Below are positions 41,166 through 52,163 of a stretch of 64,000 nt of DNA, piece by piece; position 1 is the stretch's first letter, and every line of letters begins with the position of its first letter. A model generated the notes under the pieces. The model saw only the letters and a list, made by a program, of their open reading frames with translations. It ran no database searches and was not told the origin of the DNA. Location: positions 952,433 through 1,016,432 of the forward strand of contig NZ_JALGRK010000002.1 of the NCBI RefSeq assembly GCF_023276655.1, given 5' to 3'. The stretch is from Olsenella intestinalis. GTDB lineage: Bacteria > Actinomycetota > Coriobacteriia > Coriobacteriales > Atopobiaceae. A program made the translations under genes and the position numbers.

Positions 41166-43897
41166 TACTTCGCCTCCGCCCAGTTGGAGCCGAAGCTGAC
41201 GTCGGCGATCAGCGGGACGCGCAGCTCGCAGACGCCCTCCATCGTCTCGCGGACGAGGCTCGAGAGCGCGTCGACCTCGGCGGCGGGCACCTCGAAGTCG
41301 AGCTCGTCGTGGATCTGCAGGACGAGGCGGCTCGCGAGGCCCTCCTCGCGCAGGCGCTCGGCGACGCGGACCATGGCGATCTTGATGATGTCGGCGGCAG
41401 TGCCCTGCATGGGGTGGTTCATGGCGGTGCGCTCGGCGAAGGAGCGCAGCTGGAAGTTGCGGGAGTTGATGTCCTTGATGTGGCGCTTGCGGCCGTACAT
41501 GGTGGTCGCGAAGCCGCTCTTGCGCGCAGTCTCGACGGACTCGTCGAGGAAGCGGCGGACGCCCGGGTAGGCCTCGAAGTAGCGGTCGATCATCTCCTGG
41601 GCCTCGCCGCGGGGAATCTTGAGGGAGGTCGCGAGGCCGAAGGCCTGCTGGCCGTAGACGATGCCGAAGTTGACGGCCTTGGCGCGGCTGCGCAGCTGCG
41701 GGGTGACCTCGTCGACGGGAACGCCGAAGACGCGAGCCGCCGTGGCCGCGTGGAAGTCGGCGCCCTCGCAGAAGGCGGCGACCAGGTGCTCGTCGCCGGA
41801 GAGGTGCGCGAGGAGGCGCAGCTCGATCTGGGAGTAGTCGCAGGCGAGGAACACGTTGCCCTCGTCCACGGTGAACGCGGTGCGCACGCGGTGGCCGAGG
41901 TCGGAGCGGGTCGGGATGTTCTGGAGGTTGGGCTCGGAGCTCGACAGGCGCCCCGTGGCCGCGACGGTCTGGTTGAGCGTCGTGTGGATGCGGCCGTCCG
42001 TGCGGATGAGCTTGGGCAGGGCGTCGAGGTAGGTGCTCTTGATCTTGGCGCGCTCGCGGTACTCCAGCACGTCGGCCACGACCTTGTGGTCGCCGGCGAG
42101 GTCGGCGAGGACCTTGGCGTTGGTGGAGTAGAAGCCCTTGCGGGTCTTCTTGAGGCCGGCGGTGGGCAGGCCCATCACGTCGAAGAGGACGTGCGAGAGC
42201 TGCTGCGGCGAGTCGAGGTTGAACTCCTCCCCCGCCTCGGCGCGGATGGCGGCGACCATGGCGTCGATCTCGGAGCCGAGGCTCGCTGCCTGCTCGGCCA
42301 GGATGTTCGGGTCGCACCTGAGGCCCTCGCGCTCCATCTGGAGCAGGACGAGGGTGAGCGGCATCTCGACCGTGGTGAAGAGCTCGAGCGAGCCGTCGGC
42401 CTGCAGAGCCTGGCCCAGCACGTCCACGAGCGCGAGCTCGGCCAGGACGTCGAGGGCCTCCTGCGGCGCCTCGTCGGACGGCTCGGGCATGGCGCCGCCC
42501 GTGAGCTGAGGGTTCTGGTAGAGCTCGGCCGGCGAGAAGGCGCCCGAGTCGGAGTCGAGCAGGTAGCCGGCGATGGAGACGTCGAAGAGGTGCGAGGCGT
42601 CGAGCGCGGCGACGTCGACGAGCGGCTCCAGGGCCGAGTCCGCGGGGACGACCTCGTGGAGAAGGGCCTTCACGTCGGCGCTGACGAGCCAGCCCTTGAG
42701 CGCGAGGTCGCGGATGGCCGCACGCAGGGCGTCGTCACCCTCGATGCGCAGCAGCTTGTCGCCCGTGGCGCACCACAGCACGCGGGGCTCCTCCTCGGCG
42801 AAGAGGGACTGCTGGCCCTTCTTCGTCTCGGGGGACTGAAGCTCTGCCGCGACCGGGGCGCCGTCGGCGATGGCGGCGTCGAGCGCCGCGCGCGCAGCGT
42901 CGCCAGAAAGGGGCTCGGGAACCTCCAGGGTGGGTGCGGGCGCGACGTCCACGCTCGTCTCGGCACCGCCAAGGCGAAGGAGACGGGAGATCATGCCCGT
43001 GAAGCCGAGCGCGGAGAAGGCGTCGGTGACGGTCTGGGCCTCGAAGGTGGGGAACTTGGCGTCGGCGAGGTCGAGCTCGACGGGCGCGTCGGTGCGGATG
43101 GTCGCGATCTTGCGGCTGACGAGCGCGTCGTCGATGTGGGCGCGCAGGTTCTCGCCCATCTTCCCCTTCACCTCGTCGGCGTGGGCGATGACCTCGTCCA
43201 GGCTGCCGTACTCGACGATGAGGGCGGCGGCCTTCTTGGGGCCGATGCCCGGCACGCCGGGGATGTTGTCGGACGAGTCGCCCTTGAGGCCGTAGAAGTC
43301 GGGGACGAGCTCGGGCGTGACGCCGTGGTAGAGGTCGTCGACGCTCTCGGGCGTCATGATCTGCACGTCGGAGACGCCCTTCTTGGTGGCGACGATCTTC
43401 ACGTTCTCGGTGGCGAGCTGGTACATGTCGCGGTCGCCGGTGAAGAGCAGCATCTCAAAGCCGGCCTCCTCGCCGCGGCGGGCGAGCGTGCCGAGGATGT
43501 CGTCACCCTCCCAGCCCTGGAGCTCGACCACGGGCACGTCGAGCGAGCGCAGCAGGTCCTTCACCATGGGGAACTGCTCGTGGAGGGAGGGGTCCATCGG
43601 CGGGCGCTGGGCCTTGTACTGCGGCAGCATGTCGATGCGGACCTGGGGCTTGCCGCGGTCGAAGGCGCAGATGACGCCGTCGGGCTGGAAGGACTCGACC
43701 AGCTTGATGAACATGTTGAAGAAGCCGAAGAGCGCGTTGGTCGCGCGGCCGTCGGGCGCGCTCATGGGCTGGCGGATCGCGTGGAAGGCGCGGTGCATCA
43801 GGGAGTTGCCGTCGATGACGGCGATGGTCCTTCTCGCCTGCTCGGCGCCCGCGGCGCCGTCGTGCTCCGGGGCCTCGGCGATGGTGGTGTCTGCCAT
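41165..43897 (-). CDS. polA: DNA polymerase I
   Basis: 5' nuclease domain; [57 protein letters not shown]. Confidence 0.96.
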   Translation of the reverse strand: MADTTIAEAPEHDGAAGAEQARRTIAVIDGNSLMHRAFHAIRQPMSAPDGRATNALFGFFNMFIKLVESFQPDGVICAFDRGKPQVRIDMLPQYKAQRPPMDPSLHEQFPMVKDLLRSLDVPVVELQGWEGDDILGTLARRGEEAGFEMLLFTGDRDMYQLATENVKIVATKKGVSDVQIMTPESVDDLYHGVTPELVPDFYGLKGDSSDNIPGVPGIGPKKAAALIVEYGSLDEVIAHADEVKGKMGENLRAHIDDALVSRKIATIRTDAPVELDLADAKFPTFEAQTVTDAFSALGFTGMISRLLRLGGAETSVDVAPAPTLEVPEPLSGDAARAALDAAIADGAPVAAELQSPETKKGQQSLFAEEEPRVLWCATGDKLLRIEGDDALRAAIRDLALKGWLVSADVKALLHEVVPADSALEPLVDVAALDASHLFDVSIAGYLLDSDSGAFSPAELYQNPQLTGGAMPEPSDEAPQEALDVLAELALVDVLGQALQADGSLELFTTVEMPLTLVLLQMEREGLRCDPNILAEQAASLGSEIDAMVAAIRAEAGEEFNLDSPQQLSHVLFDVMGLPTAGLKKTRKGFYSTNAKVLADLAGDHKVVADVLEYRERAKIKSTYLDALPKLIRTDGRIHTTLNQTVAATGRLSSSEPNLQNIPTRSDLGHRVRTAFTVDEGNVFLACDYSQIELRLLAHLSGDEHLVAAFCEGADFHAATAARVFGVPVDEVTPQLRSRAKAVNFGIVYGQQAFGLATSLKIPRGEAQEMIDRYFEAYPGVRRFLDESVETARKSGFATTMYGRKRHIKDINSRNFQLRSFAERTAMNHPMQGTAADIIKIAMVRVAERLREEGLASRLVLQIHDELDFEVPAAEVDALSSLVRETMEGVCELRVPLIADVSFGSNWAEAK

Positions 43898-44018
43898 GCG
43901 ATCTTCTCCTTGCGTCTGGGTGTGCCCCTTGATTGTAGCGGGCGGGCAGGGAGAGTTCGAAGCGCGCACACAATGGGCGCAGCGGACGCGGGTCTGGTGG
44001 CCTTGAGGACGTGAGCTG

Positions 44019-44287
44019 CAGCGCAGAATGGCCTCGAGGGCGCGAGTGCCGATGGCCGTCAGCGCAGAATGGCCTCGAGGGCGTGAGTTATTTTGTGTCT
44101 GCAGCGCAAACTGGGCTCGAGGGCGTGAGTTTTTGATGCCTTGCAGCGCAGATGTGGGTTGAGGGCGTGACCGTCAGCGCAGAATGGCCTCGAGGGCGTG
44201 AGTGGAGTCGCGCCCTCGAGCGGGTTTTGCGCTGCAGCTCACGCCCTCAACTGCATTCTGCGCTGACCCCTCGCGCCCTCGAGGCCA
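44019..44287. repeat. 28-bp interspersed repeat array (5 forward, 2 inverted, plus an eighth unit interrupted by the IS)
   Basis: CAGCGCAGAATGGCCTCGAGGGCGTGAG-like units at about 44019, 44060, 44102, 44144, 44175 (+) and 44207, 44238, 44270 (inverted). Confidence 0.88.
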
Positions 44288-44306
44288 CTTTCATATGTTC
44301 ATCAGC

Positions 44307-44669
44307 GTGTCAAGCGCGCAAGGCTCACCGGTTCGGCGGCTCGGTGGCTAGCTAGGCCACCTTGCCGCCGAACGGCGAGAAAGATCATCCGCCACGCCGT
44401 CTGGCACCGCATCCCGGCCCGCGGGCGGACCGGGCCAACGTGCACAGTTTCACATCCGTGGATACGGCATGCCGCCCAGGGTGCGGCGACAGTCCGCCCA
44501 CACAACGACGATCCGTAGGGAGGGTTGCTCTTGGCCCAAGGCCAGTCTGCGCACGTGCATACGGCGACCCGGGGACGCGGGCGCCGCGCACATAAAGTGG
44601 TCGCAGGTCTCCTCCCGGCGCCGGCCCAGCCGGCGCGGCGGTCAATCCGCTATCAGGGCCGGCCAGCCG
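44307..44669 (-). ncRNA. Candidate bridge/seeker RNA region of the IS110/IS1111 element
   Basis: About 360-bp non-coding region downstream of tnp; contains AGGCCAGTCTGCGC (44539-44552), identical to the reconstructed empty target AGGCCA|GTCTGCGC. Confidence 0.65.
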
Positions 44670-45821
44670 CTACTCGAGCGACTCGGCCACGATCACGCCG
44701 ATGTGCCAGACCCAGACGGCCAGCTCGGAGGCGAGCGCCACCTTGATCTTGTTGCCCGACTTGCCGCCGTCCTCGAGGGCCCTGTACCTCCTCATGAGCC
44801 TCGCGTTGGCCTTCGCGGCCTCCGCCCTCGTCCCGGGGACGGGCTCCTGCCCCTCCCTCGTCCTCTTGACGGCGGACTTGCGCCTCGGGAACGTGCCGAG
44901 GCCCTCGACGAGGCACTTCCGCAGGCAGCTCGGCCCGCTCTTGGTGATCGGGCCGCGGGAGCCCTTCTCGCCGCTCGAGTGCTCCTTGGGCGTCAGGCCC
45001 ATCCAGCTCCGCACGCGGCGCCCGGAGCGGAAGCGCCTGAAGTCGCCGAGCTCGGCGGCGGCGAGCAGCGCGGTCTCGGGCCCGATGCTCGTGAGCTGGG
45101 AGATCGAGTCGACGTACGGCTTCCACCTGTCCTCCTGGCAGAGGGCGAGGACGAGGCGCCTGCGCTCGTCGACCTTCGCCCTCCAGTCCTCGACGTCCTG
45201 GCGGTAGAGCGAGAGCGTGAGCGCGTCGGCGCCGCCCAGCCCGGCCGTCTTCCCGTTGAGCCAGGTCACGTAGCGCTTCGTCCACGTCGACCTGAGGTTG
45301 CCCGCCTCGGTGCGGTCGTTCCAGACGATGTCCTTGCCCAGCAGGAAGGACGAGACCCTCTGCTTCGCGCGGGCGAGCTCGTCGGCGGAGAGGCGGTAGG
45401 CCCTGCAGAGGTCGCGCGCCTGCTCCTCCTCCCTGGAGGGGACGTAGCACCACGAGAAGTCGTGCGCGGGGGCGCTTATGAGCATGAGCAGGGCCCTGGC
45501 GTCGCCGGGGTCGGTCTTGCGCTGCGCCTGCTTCGTTGAGCGGGGGAGCGTGGCGACCGCGACGATGCCGCAGTCGCCGCCGAGGTCCCTGATCGACCTG
45601 CAGAGGGAGGACTTGGTGGGGCCGGACTCGTAGGCGTAGAGCACCCTGCCGGTCGTGTGGGCGCCGACCCACCCCATCACCTCGGCCGCCCCCGGGCAGC
45701 CGCGCAGCGTCGTGCTGGCGACCTCCCCCGTCGAGGTGTCGAGCGTGGCGATCGCGATCGAGCGGGCGTGTACGTCCATTGCGGCGAAGCTCTGGTAGTG
45801 GCGGGCGCTATACTCGTTCAT
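44670..45821 (-). CDS. IS110-family transposase
   Basis: AAMDVHARSIAIATLD, DPGDARALL, SIGPETALLAAAELGDFRRFRSGRRVRSWMGLTPKEHSSG. Confidence 0.93.
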   Translation of the reverse strand: MNEYSARHYQSFAAMDVHARSIAIATLDTSTGEVASTTLRGCPGAAEVMGWVGAHTTGRVLYAYESGPTKSSLCRSIRDLGGDCGIVAVATLPRSTKQAQRKTDPGDARALLMLISAPAHDFSWCYVPSREEEQARDLCRAYRLSADELARAKQRVSSFLLGKDIVWNDRTEAGNLRSTWTKRYVTWLNGKTAGLGGADALTLSLYRQDVEDWRAKVDERRRLVLALCQEDRWKPYVDSISQLTSIGPETALLAAAELGDFRRFRSGRRVRSWMGLTPKEHSSGEKGSRGPITKSGPSCLRKCLVEGLGTFPRRKSAVKRTREGQEPVPGTRAEAAKANARLMRRYRALEDGGKSGNKIKVALASELAVWVWHIGVIVAESLE

Positions 45822-46038
45822 CAGGGGCTCCTTTCCTTCGGACCGTCGCCGGCCCTTTTTTCCTGCAAACCGAGCGTAGTCCAGGAGGGGAGCCCCTTCG
45901 GCTCGCCCTGCTGCGAACGGCTCACAGGTTCGAAGCTGATGAACATACCGTCTGCGCTGCAGCCAACCACGAGCGGCCCGCAGTCATGGGAGACCGCGGG
46001 CCGCGAAGGCTGCATCACAATCTACTGAGGAGCCTGCG

Positions 46039-47544
46039 CTAGAGAAGCGCGGAGGCAACCTCCTGGGCGCAGGCGAGGCCGTCGGCGATGGCGTTGACCA
46101 CCAGCGACGAGCCCGAGCGGGCGTCGCCCGCCGCGAAGACCGGGACCTCCCCCGTCGCCGCGACGCGATGGCCCTCGCTGTCGGAGGTGGCGGAGGTGGG
46201 GCGCACGCCGTCGCGGAAGGGCTCGCACTCGACGCCGAGCGACTGGAGGACGGCCGACTCGGGGCCGCTGAAGCCCATGGCGATGAGGACGAGCTGGGCG
46301 TCGATGGTGCGCTCGGTGCCCGCAACAGGCTCCGGCTTGCCGTGGCTCCAGTCGAGCGAGACGATGCGCAGGCCGCCGACGGGCGCGTCCTCCCCACCCG
46401 GCTCGCCGTCGACCTCGGCCGGCAAGACCTCCAGGGTGTTCGTCGCCCAGAGGCGCGGGTCCTCACCCTGTAGCGCGATGGCCTCGAGCTGGCCGTAGTC
46501 GACCTTCTTGAGGGTCGCCCACTCGGGCCAGGGGTTGTCCTTCGCGCGCTCTTCGGGCGGGGCCGGCAGGAACTCGAGCTGGGTGACGCTCTTCGCGCCC
46601 TGTCGGAGCGCCGTGGCGACGCAGTCGGTGCCGGTGTCACCGCCGCCCACGACCACGACGTCGAGCCCGGCCGCGGTGATGGCGGGCGCCTCGCCCGAGA
46701 CGACCGACTTGGTGGAGCTCGTGAGGTAGTCGACCGCGAGCGTCACGCCGGGGCGGTCGGCGCCCGGGCAGCGCAGCGTGCGCGCCGCACCCGCGCCGGC
46801 GGCCACGACCACGGCGTCGAACTCGCCACCCGTGAGGCGCGAGGCGACGGCCGCGTCGCAGGCGTCGGCGCCGCACTCGAAGGCGATGCCGCTCTCGCGC
46901 ATGAGCTCGACCCTGCGGGAGACGACCTCCTTGGGCAGCTTCATGTTGGGGATTCCGTACATGAGCAGGCCGCCGGGGGCGTCGCTCTTCTCGAAGACCG
47001 TGACGCGAAGGCCGAGGCGGGCGAGCTCCCATGCGGCGGCGAGGCCCGCGGGTCCCGAGCCCACGACGGCGACCCTGGGAGCGTCCTCGGCAGGCGCGGG
47101 CAGAGGCCTGGCCGATGCGGATCCCGTGGCCCAGGCGTGGTCGCTGATCGCACGCTCGTTGTCGCGGATCGTCGTGGCGTCGTCGGAGAGGCCCAGGTTG
47201 CAGGCCGTCTCGCAGAGCGCCGGGCAGACGCGGCCCGTGAACTCCGGGAAGGGGTTCGTGAGCGAGAGGCGCGCCGCGGCGTCGTCCCAGAGGCCGCGAT
47301 AGAGCAGGTCGTTCCACTCGGGGATCAGGTTGTGGAGGGGGCACCCCGACGTGCGGGCGGCGCCGAAGCCGATGCCGCTCTGGCAGAACGCCACGCCGCA
47401 CATCATGCAGCGCGAGGCCTGCTCGCGCTGGAGCTCCTCGGAAAGCGGCAGCGCGAACTCGTCGAAGTCGGCGATCGTCTGCCTCACGTCACGCTCGTCG
47501 TGCGTCTTGCGCTCGACGTCCAGAAATGCTCCGGGCTTACCCAT
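46039..47544 (-). CDS. gltD: Glutamate synthase small subunit
   Basis: RCMMCGVAFCQSG...; VAVVGSGPAGLAAAWELARLG; VVVVGGGDTGTDCVATALRQGA. Confidence 0.95.
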   Translation of the reverse strand: MGKPGAFLDVERKTHDERDVRQTIADFDEFALPLSEELQREQASRCMMCGVAFCQSGIGFGAARTSGCPLHNLIPEWNDLLYRGLWDDAAARLSLTNPFPEFTGRVCPALCETACNLGLSDDATTIRDNERAISDHAWATGSASARPLPAPAEDAPRVAVVGSGPAGLAAAWELARLGLRVTVFEKSDAPGGLLMYGIPNMKLPKEVVSRRVELMRESGIAFECGADACDAAVASRLTGGEFDAVVVAAGAGAARTLRCPGADRPGVTLAVDYLTSSTKSVVSGEAPAITAAGLDVVVVGGGDTGTDCVATALRQGAKSVTQLEFLPAPPEERAKDNPWPEWATLKKVDYGQLEAIALQGEDPRLWATNTLEVLPAEVDGEPGGEDAPVGGLRIVSLDWSHGKPEPVAGTERTIDAQLVLIAMGFSGPESAVLQSLGVECEPFRDGVRPTSATSDSEGHRVAATGEVPVFAAGDARSGSSLVVNAIADGLACAQEVASALL

Positions 47545-47546
47545 GG

Positions 47547-50500
47547 CTACATCTCTCCCCTCATGAGCTCGAACGCGCGCTCGACGGCCTCGTCGCGGGT
47601 CGCGCCCTTCCTCATCTCCTCGTCCACCCGGACCATGATCTTGTGGTACTCCGTCGGGATGACCTTCACGAAGTGCGACCTCACGACCTCGAAGCGGAAC
47701 AGCAGCTTGATGCCGCGCGGGCTGCGCGTGCGGCGCACGTGCTCCTCGATGAGGGTGCGCACCTGCTCGAGCTCCTCGTCGGTCGGCTCCATGAGCTCGA
47801 CCATGTCGCGGTTGCAGCGCTCGGCGAGCGTGCCGAACTCGTCGTACACGTAGGCCACGCCGCCGCTCATGCCAGCCGCGAAGTTCTGCCCGACCTCGCC
47901 CAGGATGAGGGCGACGCCGCCGGTCATGTACTCGCAGCCGTGGTTGCCGACACCCTCGACGACGAGGGTCGCGCCTGAGTTGCGCACGCCGAAGCGCTGG
48001 CCGGCAAGGCCGTTCACGAAGCCCTTGCCCGAGGTCGCGCCGTAGAAGGCCACGTTGCCGACGCAGACGTTCTCGTCGAACTTGAAGCTCGCGCTGGGGT
48101 GCGGCGCCACCGAGAGGATGCCGCCGGAGAGCCCCTTGCCGAAGTAGTCGTTGGCGTCGCCGCTGACGTTGATCGTCACGCCGGCAGGCAAGAACGCGCC
48201 CAGGCTCTGGCCGCCCGAGCCCTCGCAGTCGATCGTGACCGAGCCCTCGGGCAGCCCGTCGGGGTGCGCGCGGGTGATGGCGGCGCCGAGCATCGTGCCG
48301 ACGCAGCGGTTGACGTTGGCGATGTCGGCCGTGAAGCGGATCGGCTCGAGGTGGCGGCGGGCGTGGTCGGTAAAGGGCACGAACAGCGTCGCGTCGAGCG
48401 TCGATTCGAGCTGCGCGTCAAAGCCCATGCTCGGCAGGTAGTGCGCGCAGTCGGACCCCTCGATGCTGCTGCCGAAGACGCAGGTGGGCTGGACGAGAAG
48501 AGCGCTCAGGTCGCACTTGTTGGCCTTCTCGTTGCCAGGGACCTCGACCTGCCTCAGGCACTCGGGATGGCCGACCATCTCCTCGACCGTGCGGAAGCCG
48601 AGGCTCGCCATGATCTCGCGCAGCTCGCGCGCGACGAAGCGCATGTAGTTGATGACGTGCTCGGGCTTGCCGGCGAAGCGGCCCCTCAGGCGCGCGTTCT
48701 GCGTGCAGATGCCCACCGGGCAGGTGTCCTGCTGGCAGTCGCGCTGCATGAGGCAGCCCATGGCCAGAAGCGGGGCCGTGGCGAAGCCGAACTCCTCCGC
48801 GCCCATGAGGCACGCGACGGCGACGTCGCGGCCGTCGAGCAGCTTGCCGTCGGCCTCGAGCACGACGCGCGACCTGAGGCCGTTGGCGACGAGCGTCTGC
48901 TGGGCCTCGGCGAGGCCGAGCTCGAGCGGCAGGCCGGCGTGGTAGACGGAGTCGCGCGGGGCCGCGCCCGTGCCGCCGTTGGCGCCCGAGATCGAAATCT
49001 TGCCCGCGCCGCCCTTGGCGACGCCGGTGGCGATCGTGCCGACGCCCGCCTCGGAGACGAGCTTCACCGAGATGCGCGCAGCCGGGTTGGCGTTCTGCAG
49101 GTCGAAGATGAGCTCGGCGAGGTCCTCGATCGAGTAGATGTCGTGGTGGGGCGGGGGCGAGATGAGCCCGACGCCCGGCGTGGAGCGCCTCACGCGCGCG
49201 ACCCACGGCCAGACCTTGCGGCCGGGCAGGTGGCCGCCCTCGCCGGGCTTCGCGCCCTGGGCCATCTTGATCTGGATCTCGTCGGCGCTCGCGAGGTAGC
49301 GGCTCGTGACGCCGAAGCGGCCGGAGGCGACCTGCTTGATGGCCGAGCGCAGCGAGTCGCCGTTGGCAAGCGGGGTCTCGCGGCGCGGGTCCTCGCCGCC
49401 CTCGCCCGTGTTGGAGCGCCCTCCCAGGCGGTTCATCGCGATGGCGAGGCACTCGTGGGCCTCCTTGGAGATGGCGCCGAAGCTCATCGCGCCCACGTTG
49501 AAGCGGTGCACGATGTCGTCGACGGACTCGACCTCGTCGATGGGGACGGGGCCCGACGACCTCGGCACGAGCTCGAGCAGGTCGCGCAGGGTGGTCGCGC
49601 GGCCGGGCGCATGCACGTGGTCGCTGAACGTGCGGAACAGCTCGAAGTCGCCCCTGCGGACCGCCTGCTGAAGGTAGTAGATGGCCTCGGGGTCGATGAG
49701 GTGCTCCTCTCCCCCGAGGGGGCGCCACTTGGTGAGGCCGGAGCTCGTGAGCTGGTCAGGCGCCGGCGTGGTCCTCAGCGAGAGGGCCTCGTCGTAGCGG
49801 CGCTCGCACTCGTGCTGGACGTCGCCTGCGTCGAGGCCACCGATGCGGCTCGCGGTGCCGGCGAAGTTCTGCTGGACGAAGGGGTCGGCGAATCCGACGA
49901 TCTCGAAGATCTGCGCGCCGTGGTAGCCCTGCAGCGTCGAGATGCCCATCTTGGACATGATCGAGACGATGCCGGCCGTGAGCGCGCGGTCGTAGTTGGC
50001 GATCGCGGCGTCGACGTCGAGCTCGAGGGCGCCGACCTCGCAGAGGTGCTCGATGCAGTCGTGGGCGGCGTAGGGGTAGACGGCCGAGGCGGAGTAGCCC
50101 ACGAGCGTCGCGAAGTCGTGCGGCGTGATGGCGTCGCCGCACTCGAGCACGATGTCGGCGTCCATGCGCACGCCGGCGCGAATCAGGTGGTTGTGCACGC
50201 GGCCGAGCGCCAGAAGCGACGGGATGGGCACCTCGCCCTCCCCCGCGCGGTCGCTGATCGCCACGATGTTGCACCCGCGCCTGACCGCGGCCTCGACGTC
50301 GGTCGCGAGCCGCTCGAGGGCGGCCTCGAGCGCGCCCTCGCCTGCGTCGCGCCTGAACGTTGCCGAGAAGAGCGCGGCGTGGAAGCTGGTGCGGTCGACG
50401 TGGGCGATGCGCTCGAACTGGTCGCGGGAGAGGATGGGGCCCTCGAGGCGGATCAGGCGGCAGGAGTCGCGGGCGTCCTCGAGGATGTTGCCGTGGTTGC

Positions 50501-52163
50501 CGAGGTAGAGCACGTTCGAGGTGACGATCTTCTCGCGCAGGGCGTCGATGGGCGGGTTCGTGACCTGGGCGAAGAGCTGGTTGAAGTAGTTGAAGAATGA
50601 CTGCGGGCGCTTGGAGAGCACGGGCAGCGGGACGTCGGCGCCCATGGAGGTCAGGGGCGCCTTGCCCGTGGCGGCCATGGCCCGGACGGACTCGTCGACG
50701 TCGTCGTAGTGATAGCCGAGCTTGGCGAGGCGCAGCGTGAGGTCGATGTCGGCGTCGCGCTCGCTCTTCTCGGCGGCCGGGGCGTCGAGGTCGTCGACGG
50801 CGAGGGTCTCGGAGGCGAGCCAGTCGCGGTAGGGCTTCTCGGCCGCGAGGGCGTCGCGGATCTCGTCGTTGTAGACGACGCGGCCCTGGGTCGGGTCGAC
50901 GAGGAGCATCTCGCCGGGGCCGAGGCAGCCGGTCCTCAGGATGTTGCCGGGCTCGATGTCGAGGGGCCCGACCTCGGAGGAGAGGATCATGCGGTCGTCG
51001 CGGGTGAGGTAGAAGCGCGCGGGGCGCAGGCCGTTGCGGTCGAGCACGGCGCCGAGCTTGCGGCCGTCGGTGAAGGCGACCGCGGCGGGGCCGTCCCAGG
51101 GCTCCATGAGCATCGACTGGTAGGAGTCGAAGGCGCGGCGCTTGTCGGAGAGCGTGGGGTTGTGGTCCCAGGGCTCGGGGACGAGCATCGACATCGCGCG
51201 CTCGATGCTGCGGCCGTTCATGGTGAGGAACTCGAGCACGTTGTCGAGGATCGCGGAGTCGGAGCCCTCGCGGTTGATGACGGGGACGACCTTCTCGAGG
51301 TCGTGGCCGAGCTGGGGCGAGTAGAGGTTGGGCTCGCGCGAGCGGATCCAGTTGACGTTGCCGCGCAGGGTGTTGATCTCGCCGTTGTGGATGATCATGC
51401 GGTTGGGGTGCGCGCGCTCCCAGCTCGGCGTCGTGTTGGTGGAGTAGCGCGAGTGCACGAGGGCGATCGACGACTCGACCGCGGCGTCGTTGAGGTCGAG
51501 GAAGAAGCGCCTCATCTGCGTGGCGACGAGCATGCCCTTGTAGACGATGGTCCGGCTGGACATCGAGCAGACGTAGAAGATCTTCTCGGTGAGGGCGTGC
51601 TCGGCGTCGGCGCGTCGCTCGATCGTGCGGCGGCACACGTAGAGGCGGCGCTCGAAGTCGTCGCCGGCCTCGACGTCGTCGGGGCGCGCGATGAAGGCCT
51701 GCACGATGGTGGGCATGCAGGCGCGGGCGGTCTCGCCGAGGTCGTGGGCGTCGACGGGGACGTCGCGCCAGAAGAGGAGCTTCAGGCCCTCGGCGAGGCA
51801 GCCGTCCTCGAAGACGCGCTTGGCGGCCTGGACGCCGCCCTCGTCGCGCGGGAGGAAGAGCATGGCGACGGCGTAGTCGCCCTCGGCCGGCAGGATCTGC
51901 CCGTATCGCTGCGACACCTTGCGGAAGAAGCGGTGCGGCATCTGGAAGAGGATGCCGGCGCCGTCGCCGGTGTTGCTCTCGAGGCCCTTGCCGCCGCGGT
52001 GCTCGAGGTTGACCAGGATCGAGAGCGCGTCGTCCACGGTCTGGTGCGAGCGCACGCCGTGCAGCTGCGCGATGGCCCCGATGCCGCAGGCGTCGTGGTC
52101 GAACGAGGGGTCGTAGAGGCCCTTCCTCCACGTGCCCAGACAGTCTGCCTTGTCATGTCCCAT
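47547..52163 (-). CDS. gltB: Glutamate synthase large subunit
   Basis: 1538 aa; DACGIGAIAQLHG, KMAQGAKPGEGGHLPGRKV, SPPPHHDIYSIEDLAELI, CPVGICTQN. Confidence 0.97.
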   Translation of the reverse strand: MGHDKADCLGTWRKGLYDPSFDHDACGIGAIAQLHGVRSHQTVDDALSILVNLEHRGGKGLESNTGDGAGILFQMPHRFFRKVSQRYGQILPAEGDYAVAMLFLPRDEGGVQAAKRVFEDGCLAEGLKLLFWRDVPVDAHDLGETARACMPTIVQAFIARPDDVEAGDDFERRLYVCRRTIERRADAEHALTEKIFYVCSMSSRTIVYKGMLVATQMRRFFLDLNDAAVESSIALVHSRYSTNTTPSWERAHPNRMIIHNGEINTLRGNVNWIRSREPNLYSPQLGHDLEKVVPVINREGSDSAILDNVLEFLTMNGRSIERAMSMLVPEPWDHNPTLSDKRRAFDSYQSMLMEPWDGPAAVAFTDGRKLGAVLDRNGLRPARFYLTRDDRMILSSEVGPLDIEPGNILRTGCLGPGEMLLVDPTQGRVVYNDEIRDALAAEKPYRDWLASETLAVDDLDAPAAEKSERDADIDLTLRLAKLGYHYDDVDESVRAMAATGKAPLTSMGADVPLPVLSKRPQSFFNYFNQLFAQVTNPPIDALREKIVTSNVLYLGNHGNILEDARDSCRLIRLEGPILSRDQFERIAHVDRTSFHAALFSATFRRDAGEGALEAALERLATDVEAAVRRGCNIVAISDRAGEGEVPIPSLLALGRVHNHLIRAGVRMDADIVLECGDAITPHDFATLVGYSASAVYPYAAHDCIEHLCEVGALELDVDAAIANYDRALTAGIVSIMSKMGISTLQGYHGAQIFEIVGFADPFVQQNFAGTASRIGGLDAGDVQHECERRYDEALSLRTTPAPDQLTSSGLTKWRPLGGEEHLIDPEAIYYLQQAVRRGDFELFRTFSDHVHAPGRATTLRDLLELVPRSSGPVPIDEVESVDDIVHRFNVGAMSFGAISKEAHECLAIAMNRLGGRSNTGEGGEDPRRETPLANGDSLRSAIKQVASGRFGVTSRYLASADEIQIKMAQGAKPGEGGHLPGRKVWPWVARVRRSTPGVGLISPPPHHDIYSIEDLAELIFDLQNANPAARISVKLVSEAGVGTIATGVAKGGAGKISISGANGGTGAAPRDSVYHAGLPLELGLAEAQQTLVANGLRSRVVLEADGKLLDGRDVAVACLMGAEEFGFATAPLLAMGCLMQRDCQQDTCPVGICTQNARLRGRFAGKPEHVINYMRFVARELREIMASLGFRTVEEMVGHPECLRQVEVPGNEKANKCDLSALLVQPTCVFGSSIEGSDCAHYLPSMGFDAQLESTLDATLFVPFTDHARRHLEPIRFTADIANVNRCVGTMLGAAITRAHPDGLPEGSVTIDCEGSGGQSLGAFLPAGVTINVSGDANDYFGKGLSGGILSVAPHPSASFKFDENVCVGNVAFYGATSGKGFVNGLAGQRFGVRNSGATLVVEGVGNHGCEYMTGGVALILGEVGQNFAAGMSGGVAYVYDEFGTLAERCNRDMVELMEPTDEELEQVRTLIEEHVRRTRSPRGIKLLFRFEVVRSHFVKVIPTEYHKIMVRVDEEMRKGATRDEAVERAFELMRGEM

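Larger units (their letters stand above)
44288..45949 (-). mobile_element. IS110-family element, IS1111-like subgroup
   Basis: IS110-type transposase; subterminal IRs ATGTTCATCAGC (44295-44306) and GCTGATGAACAT (45935-45946), 7 bp and 3 bp from the inferred ends; long 3' non-coding region. Confidence 0.82.

Noticed and set aside
44019-44287. CRISPR array
   Set aside because: Spacers are only about 4-15 bp, units are degenerate and inverted in part, no cas genes
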